Shown here piece by piece: positions 45,557 through 56,867 of a stretch of DNA of 64,000 nt (within the stretch, counting starts at the first letter, position 1; every line of letters starts with the position of its first letter). Under the pieces are notes generated by a model, which saw nothing but the letters and a program-made list of their open reading frames with translations, was not told where the DNA came from and did not search any database. The DNA lies in NCBI GenBank assembly GCA_964036195.1, contig OZ038450.1, forward strand, positions 32,040,612 to 32,104,611. Reading direction: 5' to 3'. The DNA is from Sphaerolaimus hirsutus (taxonomy: Eukaryota > Nematoda > Chromadorea > Monhysterida > Sphaerolaimidae). Position numbers and translations under genes: made by a program.

Positions 45557-46648
45557 CAAGGTTGGCAAAATCTCAGAAAAGAATAAAAATAAAATAAAAA
45601 TAAAATGGAAAATTGAAGAATAAAAAAAAATAAAATAAAATGGAAAATTTCAAAATAAAAATAAAAATTGTACAAAAATTCGAATTTTTGTAAAATTTTT
45701 GTAAAATTGTATACAAATTCATATTTTTGTAAAAATTGTATAAAAATTCATATTTTTTGTAAAAAATTTTTTCTGTTGTTTATAGTTCAACCTGTTCATT
45801 CACGGAGCGGGGACAGTCCCAAGTGATGTAAAATGTCAAAATGTCATATGAAATGGAATGGAAAGTGTCAATTTTCATGAAAATGTTAAGTAAAGTGTCA
45901 ATTGTCATGACAAATATCAATTAAAGTGGAAACTGTAAAGCAAACTGTATCCAAATCTTATCTTTTGTATCCAAATCTTATCTTTTGTATCAAAATCTTA
46001 TCTTTTGTATCAAAATCTTATCTTTTGTATCCAAATCTTATCTTTTGTATCCAAATCTTGTTGTTTTTGTGACCAAATCTTATGTGAACATTTGGATACA
46101 AAAAAAATAAGATTTGGATACCAAAACATAAGATTCATATACACCATTTACACTCTGCATGAAATTTGTCATGACAATTATAAATACTTTGCTTGACATT
46201 TGAGATGCCAATTGACTCTTTACTACATTTGTCATGACAATTGACACTTTGCATGATGTTTTACTAAGGCGCCCAGCACACTCCAGTAATCCTTCTACTA
46301 AAAATGCAAACCATTCTTATCGATAATTGTAACTTAACACACTATTTAGCTAACGATTCCTACTGCATGCAACTTTTGCAAAGTAATGGAAAAATTTGTC
46401 ACACGTTTTCATGTTTAGGTCTAATCATCACATTTTTCTGACCTTGCATGCAAGATACTGATTTTTTGTAAAATTTCTGTAAAATTTTTGTAAAATTTTT
46501 GTAAAACGGTCCATTTTATTATTTTATTATTATTTTGGAATAAAATAAAATAAAATAAAATGAAACAAAAATAAAATAAAAATAAAATACAATTTTATAC
46601 AATTTTTATACAATTTGTATACAAATGATTTTTATAAAACCAACCCTG
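45557..46648. mobile_element. hAT-like element, CAAGGTTGG/CCAACCCTG ends
   Basis: The inverted ends CAAGGTTGG and CCAACCCTG are flanked by CATGTGAT (45549-45556 and 46649-46656). The interior is A/T-rich 'ataaaataaaa' and 'tttttgtaaaatt' sequence and is itself interrupted at about 45811-46275 by a foldback of the GGGACAGTCCCAAG type. That foldback contains tandem 'tccaaatcttatctttt' units (45953-46085). Confidence 0.85.
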
Positions 46649-46656
46649 CATGTGAT

Positions 46657-47269
46657 GCAGAAAATTATGCTCAATTTTTGGGACTGTATTGTAGATTTTT
46701 AGCACTGTGATACATTTTTTTAAAAATTAATTCGTTTTCTAACTATAAATATTTTTAAAAATTATGTTTTAAATCGTGGATGATATCCGTCTCATATATA
46801 TGTCCAGTTTTTTTTCTCTTTCATTTGATACCATGTTTCGCGATAGAAGTTCAAAGATGGTGGATAAATTGTTGTGATGCTCAAAACATTAAATAATGTT
46901 TTTAAATTACATCCTTGTATCTGTAATTATAGCATTGTCACAGTAAAAAGCCCTTATTTTTGCACTTTGAACAAAAAAAAACTGAATTCAATAACATTTC
47001 CGCAAAACAAATAACGGTATTTTTATACAATCAACTTTATAATTTTTTTAAAAATCACAAGTGCAATTCAAACAGCTGATTTTGTATGTAAATGAAAGTA
47101 AAAAAAATGAACTACAAGTGAACACTGACTGCTACAATTTCACATTCAATACACTAGCACAAAAAAATAAAAACAATTTTATTGTATTGTTTTCAGAAAT
47201 GTTTTCATTTCGTATTAAAATCTGTCATGAAATTTAACACAAATGTGAACATTTGTGAAAACTCATTTA
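46657..47269. other. Unassigned AT-rich sequence
   Basis: No exon or repeat termini are recognised. Confidence 0.35.
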
Positions 47270-47975
47270 AGTTGTGATCATGAAACTTTGGCTAGTGTAA
47301 GCAACCAGTGTTGGCAATGTGCCAGCACTAAACAACATTAGCTATGATATCATACACCTAGTCCATATTACCAATTCTGTCACTATTCTCACACACAAAT
47401 TCATCATTCTGTTTGTACGGTTGGTCAATACAGGTTAATACAGGATGCATTTTGCATGCACACTGCTGTTGAACACAGGTAATGTGTCCACTACAGATTA
47501 GTAATGAAACACAAATGAAATTTAATTGACATAATTATTTATTGCACATTTCAAAACAACATTAAAATCACTACAATACAACATGATCTCAGATGATCAC
47601 CAAAAAGATCCATCACAGTTACCATGTTTCTTGCACATCACCCTGATCTGCATATAAATTTGCCATATTAGCAATGATGTTGATGAAAGTGTTGAATACT
47701 ATCAGCACATTGCCAACACTGGTGGCTTACTCTAGCCAAAGCTTCATGATCACAACTTAAAGCAGCGTTGAGCTAGAGCACCATTTGTACATGAGTACAA
47801 AATTACTGAAATTGTAACCCCCACAGTAACGCAGTAGGTGAAGCTAGAGGGGTGAAATTTTGGGTGAAGACTCAAAACACCTGATATGTTAACGTGTCAA
47901 AATTTTATGACCGTAGCTTACCCCTAGCGCAAATGGCGACCACTGCCCGGGGATTTTTCAGCCCAACCATACTTT
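47270..47975. mobile_element. Foldback element related to 20425-20850
   Basis: 'gttgtgatcatgaaactttg' at 47270 and its inverse near 47735-47760 pair, as do the flanking 'agtgttggcaatgtgc' words. The right arm continues to 'tgcccggggatttttcagcc'. The part from 47560 is the inverse of 20425-20850. Confidence 0.65.
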
Positions 47976-49154
47976 TCAAAATTGGTATTAAGTTATGGAA
48001 ACTAGTGACGTCGCCTGAACGTCGCCGAAATGGCATAATTTAAAAAAATTTAGTTCATCTTACAGACATTCCAAGTTTTTACGGAGCATACCATTTGATG
48101 CAGCATAAAATACTGCATATACTGTGTGAATTTTACATGAAACCATCCATCCAGTGGTTTTTGTAGGATTTTGGAGTAGTCTGGCAAAATTCTGAAAACT
48201 AGTGACGCTCGGCGACGATTTCTGTACATTATGTGTGTACAGCGACGCATCTTTCAAATGTGTAAATGGTTTTGAAAACTGGCACGTACAGCGACGTAGG
48301 GCGACGTTGCTTTACGTCGCTGTCCATGTTCATTTTTCAAAAATGTTTACACATTTTTTGAAATATTTTAAACATTTTACACCATCTACATACTTATATA
48401 AGTCTCTAAACTATTATTTTTATTATTTTGTTGACTACTGTTGCATTTCTCTACATCTGCATACGTTACAAACTAGGTGAGCATATAGCGACATTGGCGA
48501 CGCGTCGCCGCTACAGGGCGACGCGTCGCCATACGGTTTTCAAAAATGTTCTCCAAATGTGAACTTTGTGACTTACCGAAACCAATTTTCAATCAATTTT
48601 CACTTTTTTGAAAAATAAAGGTACAAATTGCACACTTTTGAAAAGCGTACAGCGACGCATCGCCCAGAAGAGTTTTCAAAAAGGAACATTGAAAACCAGC
48701 TTGTGTGGCCACTATATTGCAAATGAAGTTGTATTGTTGCTGTGTTATGAAGTACCGGCATGAAGTACCTACCGTATTTCCTTCAAATACACCCAGGGGG
48801 TTTATTTTTTCAGGGTGCAAATTTTGAGGGGAGTTTCGAGGGGGGCTTATCCAGGGGGAATTTTTATGAAGGGTCGTAGTAAAGTATCGTTTTTTTGTAC
48901 CCAAAACGTAATCAATTGACCAAATAGGATATATTTTGGCCATATTATCATAGATCGTTCCATAAACAAGGCCACGTATACCTGCGATGTAAATTCACAG
49001 CTAACAAAATGTATCATGTATTTAGAAGAAATATGGTATATGTGTATACAACACTGGATAGTGTTACTTGTCAGCAAGCTTTAAATTGGGATGGGAACCA
49101 GTTGACAAACAAATAGATAGCACTGCATTTGCATCGCTGCACTTTATGCAGCAA
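47976..49154. other. Non-coding, with GCGACG-rich repeat and a C-run MITE fragment
   Basis: 48010-48660 holds scattered 'gcgacg' words ('cagcgacg', 'ggcgacgcgtcgccgc'), probably another decayed array-type element. A CCGTATTTCCTTCAAATA end at about 48775 begins a truncated C-run MITE. Confidence 0.45.
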
Positions 49155-49278
49155 AATTTTTTGGCGCTGGCGCTATTGGCGCTTGGCGCCATCATCCCGT
49201 GGCGCCATTGGCGCTTGGCGCTCGCATGCCAAAAGCGCCATGGCGGCGTCTGGCGCTTTTTACATCACTAGTCGGGAT

Positions 49279-49799
49279 AATTGAATCCGGCCCCTGGTGC
49301 GGCGTGGAAAGCCCTTCACCTTCGAGGGTTTCCATCGCTGTGCGAGAGAGAGAGGGTTTGCAGAAAAAAAATAACTGGGTGTATGTGTAGCAAAGTTGTT
49401 AAAACGTATTTACTTTTACCCCTATAAATTTTCGTATACTCGAGTGTAGAGTAAATAAGTTAACATTTCCTTCGAAAAAGTTCCTGTCCACGCTTTTCAT
49501 TTACTTTTTGATAGTACTCGAGTACAGAAAACGTATTTCTGATATGCATTTATATAGGTTTTCCAAGGCCTGGAAGGCTCAAATGCTAAAAGTGTGAAAA
49601 GGCTAAAAATAAAATAAATTTCAAAAAAGCTCAAAATAAGCTAATTTAAGGTTAAAATGGGCAAAAAGAATGAAAATTAGTAATTTTTTGTCAAAATCGA
49701 GGCCAAATTTCTGAAAAATACTCAATTTTATGTTTTCAAAGGTGATTTTACTCATATTTTTATCACGTTACTCATGTTTAATCATGAGTAAAAGATGAG
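49279..49799. other. Non-coding with GTAC-type repeat
   Basis: 49395-49520 matches the 'tactcgagta' repeat family and resembles 60120-60290. No gene is seen. Confidence 0.45.
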
Positions 49800-50410
49800 T
49801 ACCGTTTTACCTCGAATTATCCCCCCCCCTTGAATTAACCCCCCTCGAAATACCCCCCTAAAATTCGGCTGAGGAAATAATACCCCCCGCTCGAAATACC
49901 CCCCCCTAACATTGAGTGTAAAGAGAACGTACATGACAAATACAGTTTGTGATCTGTACAATGTAGAACGGACGTTAAAACTAATGATACTAAATTTATA
50001 AGTGTTTTTTTCCAAAATGACTTTTCAAGTTTCGAATTTTTTCCAAGAATAGTTTTCAAATTTTCGAATTTAGTTTTTGAATTTTCGAATTTTTTGAATC
50101 TTCTTTATGACTTTTCGAATTTTCGAATCTTTTTTACTACTTTTCGAATTTTTTCATAGAATTATTGCATTTTCGAATTTTAATCTGAGTTTTCAATACA
50201 TCTTAATGTGTTACAGCATTGTATACTGTTACCGCGGACATATATTGCACGTTGAACTTCTGCCACTACAAAAAAAATACTTTCAAAGCTGATGTTTTGA
50301 GTCAAACTTCTCATTTACCTATTTTCAACCAAAAATGCTCAAAAAAATTTAGAAAATTCAAAAATTCGAACACGTTTTCGAATTTTCGAATTTTTTTTTG
50401 CCATCGTTAC
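49800..50410. repeat. C-run MITE left part fused to an ACGATGG-family repeat
   Basis: The CCGTTTTACCTCGAATTA end at about 49801 and family body run to about 49990. A 'ttttcgaattttcgaat' block then ends in TTTTGCCATCGTTA at about 50409. Confidence 0.5.
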
Positions 50411-51413
50411 CAGCAGGTGAAATTGATCTTGTCCTCTTTACAAAGTATGATGAAACTGTAGAATACCATGAGTACTGATCAAAGTTACATGTTTGTACAT
50501 TTGCCATATTTTCTACATTGAATGCATAACTGCATGTGCACACAGTGCAGTTATTTTTTGTACATGACCCTGTTTTATGCTTCCTCAAATGCTTAAAACA
50601 GGGCCATCGGAAAGAAAAAAAAATACACTTTCTGTATCAGGGTATTTTGCGCAGGAAAGTGTACAAAAATTACGGGTATTTTATGAAGGTGTAAGTGTAA
50701 GGGTAATTATAAGTACCCATTTACCCGGGTATCTCGGGTAAGTGTAAATACACTTTCGCAACTCTGGTATACATTGAAAAAAGTTCAGTACTTTTAACAA
50801 ATCTGGGTGCAGCAGTTGAAGGAGTTAATCCACAAGAACACATATGGTGTTGTGGAAATAATTGAAGAAATTTCAAGATTTTAAATATTTTTAAAACAAT
50901 TATCCAAATTCATTCACCAAAACTATACTTTTTACTCAATTAAATCAGTTTTTACATGATGATTTTGCAAACTATCACAGTCAGTTATGCCTCTCTTCCT
51001 TGTATACTACAAGAACATGCACATTGCCAATTGTAACTTTTTTGTGGCAATCTAAAAAATGCGTAAAACACTTTAAAATGTATTTACGTTCATTGAAATT
51101 AATATTTTTATTCATAGAAGCATTCATTGGTTTTGCAGGCGCTTTACATTTTAACAAAAGTCCAGTGCGTGGATGAACTTTGTTTGCTTCTACCAGAACC
51201 AGGAGTAATTTGTGGCGATTTTGGTTCGAGTGTCAGCAGCAGGTGCCAATTCTGAACTTGTCAAGTGCCATGGGAAATGAAAAGTTTTTAAAAATTTACC
51301 TGATGATATAGTCAGTAAATACCATGTTTAATCGGATGTTTTTCCTTCACCTTTTTTGAGGGGGAGTTCGAATTTGAGGGGAATTTGATTCTATTCGAGG
51401 GGATAAATTTTGT
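50411..51413. other. Unassigned, with a small inverted repeat at 50610-50765
   Basis: 'tacactttctg' and 'aaatacactttcg' bracket 'tacccatttacccgggtatc'. The remainder (50766-51413) contains no recognised exon. Confidence 0.35.
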
Positions 51414-51701
51414 ATTACCATATTTCTTCTAATAGAATGGCATACAATAATGAACCAAAAATGGATGGTGATAACATGCAAAGCATTCAAAAACGTGTTA
51501 AATCTGAAATTGACTCTCTGATATAAAAAATTGTTCAAGCTTCATTAAAATTAAATCTGTTTTGAAATGAGAAATGTGTGAAACAATTGGTGAGTAAAAT
51601 AGAACGGCAGCCTCCAATAGAACAGCACCTTAGATAGAATGACAGGTAAAAAAGTTGACAAAAAAAATAGAATGGCGCTCTTCTATTAGAAGAAATACGG
51701 T
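51414..51701. mobile_element. MITE with CCATATTTCTTCTAATAG ends
   Basis: The ends ACCATATTTCTTCTAATAG and CTATTAGAAGAAATACGGT are inverted repeats and share the CCGTATTT core of the C-run family, but the body has 'agaatggc' words instead of C-runs. A decayed relative starts at about 58140. Confidence 0.7.
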
Positions 51702-52432
51702 ACTCATTATTTCATCAAAATTTTATTAGCTCTCAACTCATTCCGCAAAGTATGCTTTATGACCCCAACAACATGACATGTTTGTTAAAATTGGACAACA
51801 AATTGCATCATATGTTTTAAGGGGGGGATCATTCAACTTGGAGAATCATTTTTTCCTCACTCCTCTAACAGTGGGGGATTATTCGAGGAGGATTCATTCA
51901 ATAGTGAGAGATTATTGGACTAAATACGGTAGGTATCAACAACTGGAAATCTTGCTTGTTCACAACGGCATTGGCTCGCTTGGCATGTAACCCGCTTGGC
52001 ATGTAAACGCATTGCGGGGGACCCATGGGGAGCTGCTCAGCTAGCTATATATCCCGATGCTACTATCCCCTGAGCCCCGCCCCCAAATCTCTCTGTTACC
52101 TACTTTTTAAGTGGAGCGAACTTTGAACGATTTTTCCCCAACCTTCACCCAAAATCACTAAATTTTGCTCCATTTTGTCAATTTTGACATATATCATAAA
52201 TATGTTGCCCCAGCGTGCACCCAGAAAAATTTACAGCTATCAATCCATCTGGAGAAGAGATTCGCTATATATGAGGCACCCGTGAGGGTTCAAACTTTGG
52301 AATCCCGTGGTCTACATGCCAAACGGGTTACATGCCTAGCGGCACAGGCCCGTTCGCAACACTCCCCTGCCACACAAACTCACACATCATACTGGAACTT
52401 ATCACTTATCACTTTTATTGTCACTTGACAAG
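51702..52432. other. Non-coding upstream of the Kunitz exon
   Basis: A right end of the CCGTAAATCC-type family occurs at about 51928. The rest is unassigned and may be intron. Confidence 0.4.
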
Positions 52433-52628
52433 GTGTAGAACTGACCCCTGGTATTATTATGAATCAGTCCAAGGAAAGTGCTTGTCTTTCCTCTACAATG
52501 GATGTGGAGGGAATGGGAACAATTTCAAGACTGTGGCAGAATGTGCACAAAAATGTGAAAACATTAGTGGGAATCGTTCCAGTTTAGTCCATGGCAATTT
52601 GAATCTATCCAACACAAAGAATTCATAA
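52433..52628 (+). CDS. Kunitz-type (BPTI) protease-inhibitor exon
   Basis: Translation from the acceptor AG at 52431-52432 gives C-x14-C-x7-C-x12-C-x3-C with the typical WYYY and [18 protein letters not shown] boxes. This corresponds to C14, C30, C38, C51 and C55 of BPTI. The first Kunitz cysteine is absent, so either it is on an upstream exon or the domain is atypical. The frame runs to a stop at 52626-52628, with no strong donor before it, so this could be a terminal exon. Kunitz domains are secreted serine-protease inhibitors or toxin-like modules. Target cannot be predicted. Confidence 0.65.
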
Positions 52629-53754
52629 CTTTTGCACAATGTCATCTACCAATCTGAGATTTTGGATATTAAGCCGGAATTACAGCTCAGCGGCGTTTGA
52701 CGTGAAATGATGACGTCGTAAAATTGATTACATCAAAATAGAATTTTTGACGTTAATATAATAACTACTTAAATAATGATTATTTGATAATTTTTTTTCG
52801 GGACATTACACACAATTACTAGAACTATCTAATTCTGAAATTTCAATGCTGTACCTATGTCTATTTTGATGTAATCAATTTTACGACGTCATCATTTCAC
52901 GTCAAACGCCGCTGAGCTGTAATTCCGGCTTTACAGGTAGTATTGGAGATAAAGGTTGTCAATGCTTTTTTAGCTAAAAAGAAATGTTGACATTTTGAAA
53001 ATGGCATGCAGCAAATTTACATTTACATCTGAGATACACTTGTTACAATTGTTAAATTTACATTTAAATACAAGTTTGCATTTTAGAGCTGAGCAAACTT
53101 TAATTTTTTTTGCTCAATTGGATCAAATAAAATGAAGAATAAAAAAATGCATCAAATAAGATGTTGTTGTTTTTAAATAAATGGGTGCATTTATTGTCCA
53201 TAGCAGTTTCAGATTCAAACTGCCATGGACAAGAATGTGTACATGTTTATTTTCATTTATTAGGTAGAAAATGTTTGACAAAGTTTTGTTGACATGCACC
53301 AGTTTATTTACAAGACTATCTTTTATTATATCCCAAATCTTAGATTGATGAATGATGCCATGCAAAAGTTACAAATTTCCAAGAAACAGCCCCAGAAACC
53401 GCCATTTTTTTCTTTGATAATTTTTTTCAGTGGGAAAAAGCCATTCCAAACTATACCCGCAGAAATCGTTTTTAGTTTCTGTGTTTGTAGATACCAAATA
53501 CACGATGAAAAACTACTTGTCGAAATTTTGTATTTACTATGGTTTCAAGAGGTTTTGTACTTACGCAAAGTGAAACTTAAAACAACTGTGTGACGCACAG
53601 GGCCACCTCCATCCAAACCTGGTGCCAATTCTGCAAGTGCAAAAGTAACAATGGAGCTTGACAAGTGAGATGTAATTTCACAAGAGACAAGTAAAAATTG
53701 AACAGAGAAGTTCATTTATGCAAATTTATTTTTCGTTTGAATTTTTTTATGATA
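52629..53754. other. Non-coding, containing a 264-bp foldback
   Basis: 52672-52935 is a foldback with arms of about 70 bp (starting AAGCCGGAATTACAGCTCAG and ending with its inverse). 53100-53300 has a smaller inverted repeat around 'cagtttcagattcaaactg'. No exon is recognised at 53300-53600 despite a 99-codon frame. Confidence 0.5.
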
Positions 53755-54149
53755 CCGTATTACCTCGAAATACCCCAGGGGGTTTATTATTTCGCCAGCA
53801 AAATTTGAGGGGGGATTAATTTGAGGGGGGGGGGGGGTGGGGTTATTCGAGTGGGGGTCTATTATTTCGCCAGAAATTTTCGGAAATTCAACATAGTCAG
53901 ACGTAGAAAAATCAAACAATTACATAGATGTATATGTGTGTATACCTAGGCATTTATAACTGTATATGCACATAAACCCTTCCCTAAAGTCACTCAATCA
54001 TCAGTTTTAACGTGTGTTCTGCATTGTACAGATCACAAACTGCGGTATTTGTCATGTACGTTCCCTTTAAACTCAATTTTAGGGGGGGGGGGTATTTCGA
54101 GGGGGGGAGGGTTAATTCAAGGGGGGGGGGATAATTGGAGGTAATACGG
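53755..54149 (-). mobile_element. C-run MITE
   Basis: The termini CCGTATTACC and GGTAATACGG are flanked by TA (53753-53754 and 54150-54151). The family body is in minus orientation. Confidence 0.85.
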
Positions 54150-54217
54150 TATCTTGTCAATTAGTTATCAGTTGTAATTATTAATTACTTTAACCAGGGC
54201 TAAAACGGTACCCCAAT

Positions 54218-54776
54218 TAGGGTTCAAATGGGATCCTGATCCCGGATCCCGTGAAATTCCGGGATTAAGCAGTCCCGATCCCAATCCCGATCCCGAAACC
54301 CCAATCCCGATCCCGATCCCGAAATCCAAAAATACCAATCCCGATCCTGATCCCGAGAACTTTCAAATCCCGATCCCGATCCCGATCCTGAGAATCTCCC
54401 AAGTCTGGGATCCCGATCCCGGAAAAAAGTGAAAATTAAAAAAGTGAAAAAATGACATTTTTGCATGCAAAAATGTGAACGCAAAGCCCCAGCGTCCATT
54501 TTATGTCACTTTTCTGGCATCCAACAGTGTTTTGAAACCTTTATGAACAACTGTGAATGCCAGAACAGTGACGAAAATCTCTATCCCTAGACCCCAATCC
54601 CGATCACGGAAAAATGCCAATCCCGATACCGATCCCAATCCCGTGACCCCAATCCCCGCCAATCCCGATCCTGAACCCGAAATCTCAAAATACCAATCAC
54701 GATCCCGATCCCGATCCCGAAACCCCAATCCCGATCCCGATCCCGATCCTGAAAAGTCAATCCCGTTTGAACCCTA
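54218..54776. mobile_element. hAT-like element with ATCCCG arrays
   Basis: The ends TAGGGTTCAAATGGGAT and TTTGAACCCTA are inverted repeats flanked by ACCCCAAT (54210-54217 and 54777-54784). Two ATCCCG-type arrays (54236-54425 and 54592-54765) surround a unique centre. It has the same end type as 26039-26867. Confidence 0.9.
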
Positions 54777-54810
54777 ACCCCAATCCCGATTCTGAAAAGC
54801 CAATCCCGAT

Positions 54811-55070
54811 TAGCGTTCCAAAAAATGGGTGATTTTCAAAAAATATAATCAAATATAATCTAAGAAAATATCTCAAAAAATAAAATATAAATTAAATCTC
54901 TGAGAAAGTATAAATAAATATAAATGAGAGATTTAATTATATTTTTTCACATTAAAAAGCATAATTAAATCTCTCTGGAGAAAAACTGGAGAAAATATAA
55001 TTTAATAAGAGATTTTTTATATTTATTAAATTTTTAAAATATAAATCTCCCAGAGATTTTTGGAACGCTA
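54811..55070. mobile_element. 260-bp hAT-like MITE, TAGCGTTCCAAAAA ends
   Basis: The ends TAGCGTTCCAAAAA and TTTTTGGAACGCTA are perfect inverted repeats inserted in an ATCCCG array and flanked by ATCCCGAT (54803-54810 and 55071-55078). Because the target is itself repetitive the duplication is consistent rather than proven. The interior is 'aaatataa' and 'agagattta' rich. Confidence 0.75.
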
Positions 55071-55303
55071 ATCCCGATCCCGATCCCAATCGTGAAATCT
55101 GAAAATTCCAATCCGATCCTGAAAATTGTAAAATCTCGATCGCGGAAATTAAAAAAAACAAATCGCCATCGCGAAAAGTCAACTGTAATTGTACCCTCAT
55201 GGAAAAAAAGCGGAAAATTGAATGTAAAAATGGAAATTGGAAATTGTAATTACCAAATATCACTGTAAGTTGTCCTCTTAATTTCCCACTTGCTGCATTG
55301 GCA
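55071..55303. other. Residual ATCCCG array and spacer
   Basis: A decayed 'atcccgatcc' array continues to about 55195. The spacer before the WAP exon is pyrimidine-rich. Confidence 0.5.
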
Positions 55304-55462
55304 TTTGGTCGCTGCCCTGAGCCGGAGACAATGGGCGCTTGTACAGAGAATCCATGCCACATTGATTACGACTGCCCTAAAGAACTCAAGTGCTGCTATG
55401 GGGGTCCCTGTGGACCATGTGACACTCTCAAACACTGCAAGTGCTGTGTAGTGTGTCAATAG
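55304..55462 (+). CDS. WAP (whey acidic protein, four-disulfide core) domain exon
   Basis: The frame beginning near 55304 reads GRCPEPETMGACTENPC and then YDCPKELKCCYGGPCGPC, placing eight cysteines in WAP order, including the CC pair. It is followed by a second cysteine cluster and a stop TAG at 55460-55462. There is no ATG, so it is an internal or terminal exon. The acceptor is not clear: AG at 55268-55269 is the nearest reasonable one. WAP domains are secreted protease inhibitors or antimicrobials and often co-occur with Kunitz domains, which fits the neighbours. Confidence 0.7.
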   Translation, partial: FGRCPEPETMGACTENPCHIDYDCPKELKCCYGGPCGPCDTLKHCKCCVVCQ

Positions 55463-55639
55463 CCATAAAAGTTGTCTAATGTGATAACACATATCAAAAA
55501 GTTCAGTGAAACTGTGTTTAACATATCTGCACTGTAAATATGACATATTCTACTGTGTCATTTTCCACATGACACGACACTTAACAGTGCCTGGGAGTGC
55601 TCTCAGATTGTGTTCGACCCTCCGTACCACCGCCAACAG

Positions 55640-55728
55640 TGAGTAAAGAGTGCCAGCTGCCTCCGGCTGTAGTTGGACCATGCCGTCAATGGATACCTAG
55701 CTGGAGACACAATTTCACACCCTGTGAG
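55640..55728 (+). CDS. Kunitz N-terminal half exon
   Basis: An acceptor (CAACAG at 55634-55639) precedes a frame with ECQLPP-x4-GPCRQWIPSW, matching the first half of a Kunitz domain. C5 and C14 are separated by eight residues, a GPCR reactive-site region follows, and a third cysteine ends the frame. A GAG|GT donor lies at 55728/55729. The rest of the domain would be on a later exon. The frame beyond the donor stops at once, supporting the splice. Confidence 0.6.
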
Positions 55729-55787
55729 GTTTGGATATAAGTGGTTGACAAACAAAGATGCTTACTAGAAATGAGTGAACCTGGGGG

Positions 55788-56220
55788 CAGTTTCGGACCC
55801 TGTAAAAGACACTGTCAAATGTAAAATGCCCTGTAAGACGGCATGTATCATGTAAAATACCCTGTAAACTGTCATGTGTCATGTAGGCTGAAAAATGTAA
55901 GATTCCATGTAAAATACCTGTAAAGTGCCATGTTTCAGCAGATCTTATTCTGGAGTATGCAACTTTTATGTTTTTGTATCCAAATTTGTCATTTGATCGT
56001 TTTTGTATCCAGATTTGGATACACAAGCATAACATTTGGATACAAAAAATGTCAGATTTGAATACTACAGAATAAGATAGGGATACACAAGACACTTTAC
56101 AGGATCTTATACATGACATTTGAAATGTTACAGGGTCTGTTACATGATGCATGACATTTTACATTCATGTTACAGGGTCTGTCCTTTACATTTTACAGGG
56201 TCTTTTACAGGCTCTGGGAC
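55788..56220. mobile_element. Foldback element, GGGCAGTTTCGGACC type
   Basis: Repeated 'ccctgtaaaa' words on the left and 'ttacagggtct' words on the right are inverted, with 'ttggatacaaaaa' pairs in the middle. A diverged member of the CAGACCCTG family lying between Kunitz exons. Confidence 0.6.
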
Positions 56221-56256
56221 TTATTACCACTTATCACTTTCCAATCACTTACCAAG

Positions 56257-56383
56257 GTGTGTAATGTGCCCCAGGAGTTTCCACTACAAACTGGGTGCAT
56301 GTGTCAAATTCATTTATGGTGGCTGTCAAGGCAATGCTAACAGGTTCAGCACAAATAAGCAGTGTGAGACTGCGTGCTTTGTT
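56257..56383 (+). CDS. Kunitz-type exon
   Basis: An acceptor AG at 56255-56256 is followed by a frame with CVMCPRSFHYKLGACVKF and IYGGCQGNANRF, then a C-x3-C pair, ending at GTT|GTGAGT, a near-consensus donor at 56384. Like the 52433 exon it starts at the position of the second Kunitz cysteine, and the sequences upstream of both acceptors are similar ('cttatcactt', 'cacttnacaag'). This suggests the exons arose by duplication. One cysteine (third residue after the first) is non-canonical. Confidence 0.65.
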
Positions 56384-56719
56384 GTGAGTGAATGCCTTGG
56401 ACATTTTCATCTTTCTTTCTGCAAGTTACAGGCAAAACCAAAATGAGGAGCTACAAAAAAAATGGAAATAACTGCATAAAAATGCAAAGTGTGGGATTTG
56501 ATACAAATCAGCCGAAATCGATGATTTAACGGAAATCTAACCGAGTTGCCATTTTGCTTGGCATTTTCCACGACTTTTGACACTTTGCATGACATTTGAC
56601 ATTTTACAGGGCTTTTTACAGGGTCTGGGAGTGCCCGGCAGTAATTTATGGTAAAATGACAATCATAAACATCAATATGACAGTAATGAAAAAACACTGA
56701 TTTCGCTTTCACATCGCAG
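56384..56719. other. Probable intron with a CAGACCCTG-family right arm
   Basis: 56560-56636 is the right arm of the foldback ('cttttgacactttgcatgac' to GGGTCTGGGAGTGCC). A pyrimidine tract leads to the acceptor at 56718-56719. Confidence 0.5.
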
Positions 56720-56842
56720 GAACCGGCTCCGGCATGTCACCCAAAAATTAAGCCTTGTCTACAAAACAACTATATATGCATCGATTATCAGTGTGTTTAC
56801 TGCCCACTTAACACGTGTCTGCTGGGACCTGGACAAAAGTGA
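56720..56842 (+). CDS. Cysteine-rich terminal exon
   Basis: A strong acceptor (pyrimidine tract then CGCAG at 56715-56719) opens a 40-codon frame with six regularly spaced cysteines. It starts EPAPACHPKIKPC and ends in a TGA at 56840-56842. The spacing fits neither Kunitz nor complete WAP. It could be the C-terminal module of the same secreted protein. Confidence 0.5.
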   Translation, partial: EPAPACHPKIKPCLQNNYICIDYQCVYCPLNTCLLGPGQK

Positions 56843-56867
56843 AACTGTTTGACGGCAGTTGCCAATC

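Larger units (their letters stand above)
31960..49270. mobile_element. GGCGCC-type hAT element enlarged to 17.3 kb by insertions
   Basis: The left end TAGTGATGTAAAAGCGCC (31960) and right end CTTTTTACATCACTA (49270) are inverted repeats. They are flanked by GTCGGGAT on both sides (31952-31959 and 49271-49278), and GGCGCC-rich subterminal arrays lie at 31976-32180 and 49155-49258. The interior is filled by the BEL/Pao element, a CAGGG-type hAT element and a foldback. Both ends resemble the 21146-23904 element. I see no hAT transposase in what remains. Pairing of the two distant ends rests on the identical 8-mer and end type. Confidence 0.7.

Noticed and set aside
54224..54777. Gly/Ser/Asp-rich and Pro/Ser/Arg-rich frames
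   Set aside because: Direct translations of the ATCCCG hexamer-like arrays on either strand.
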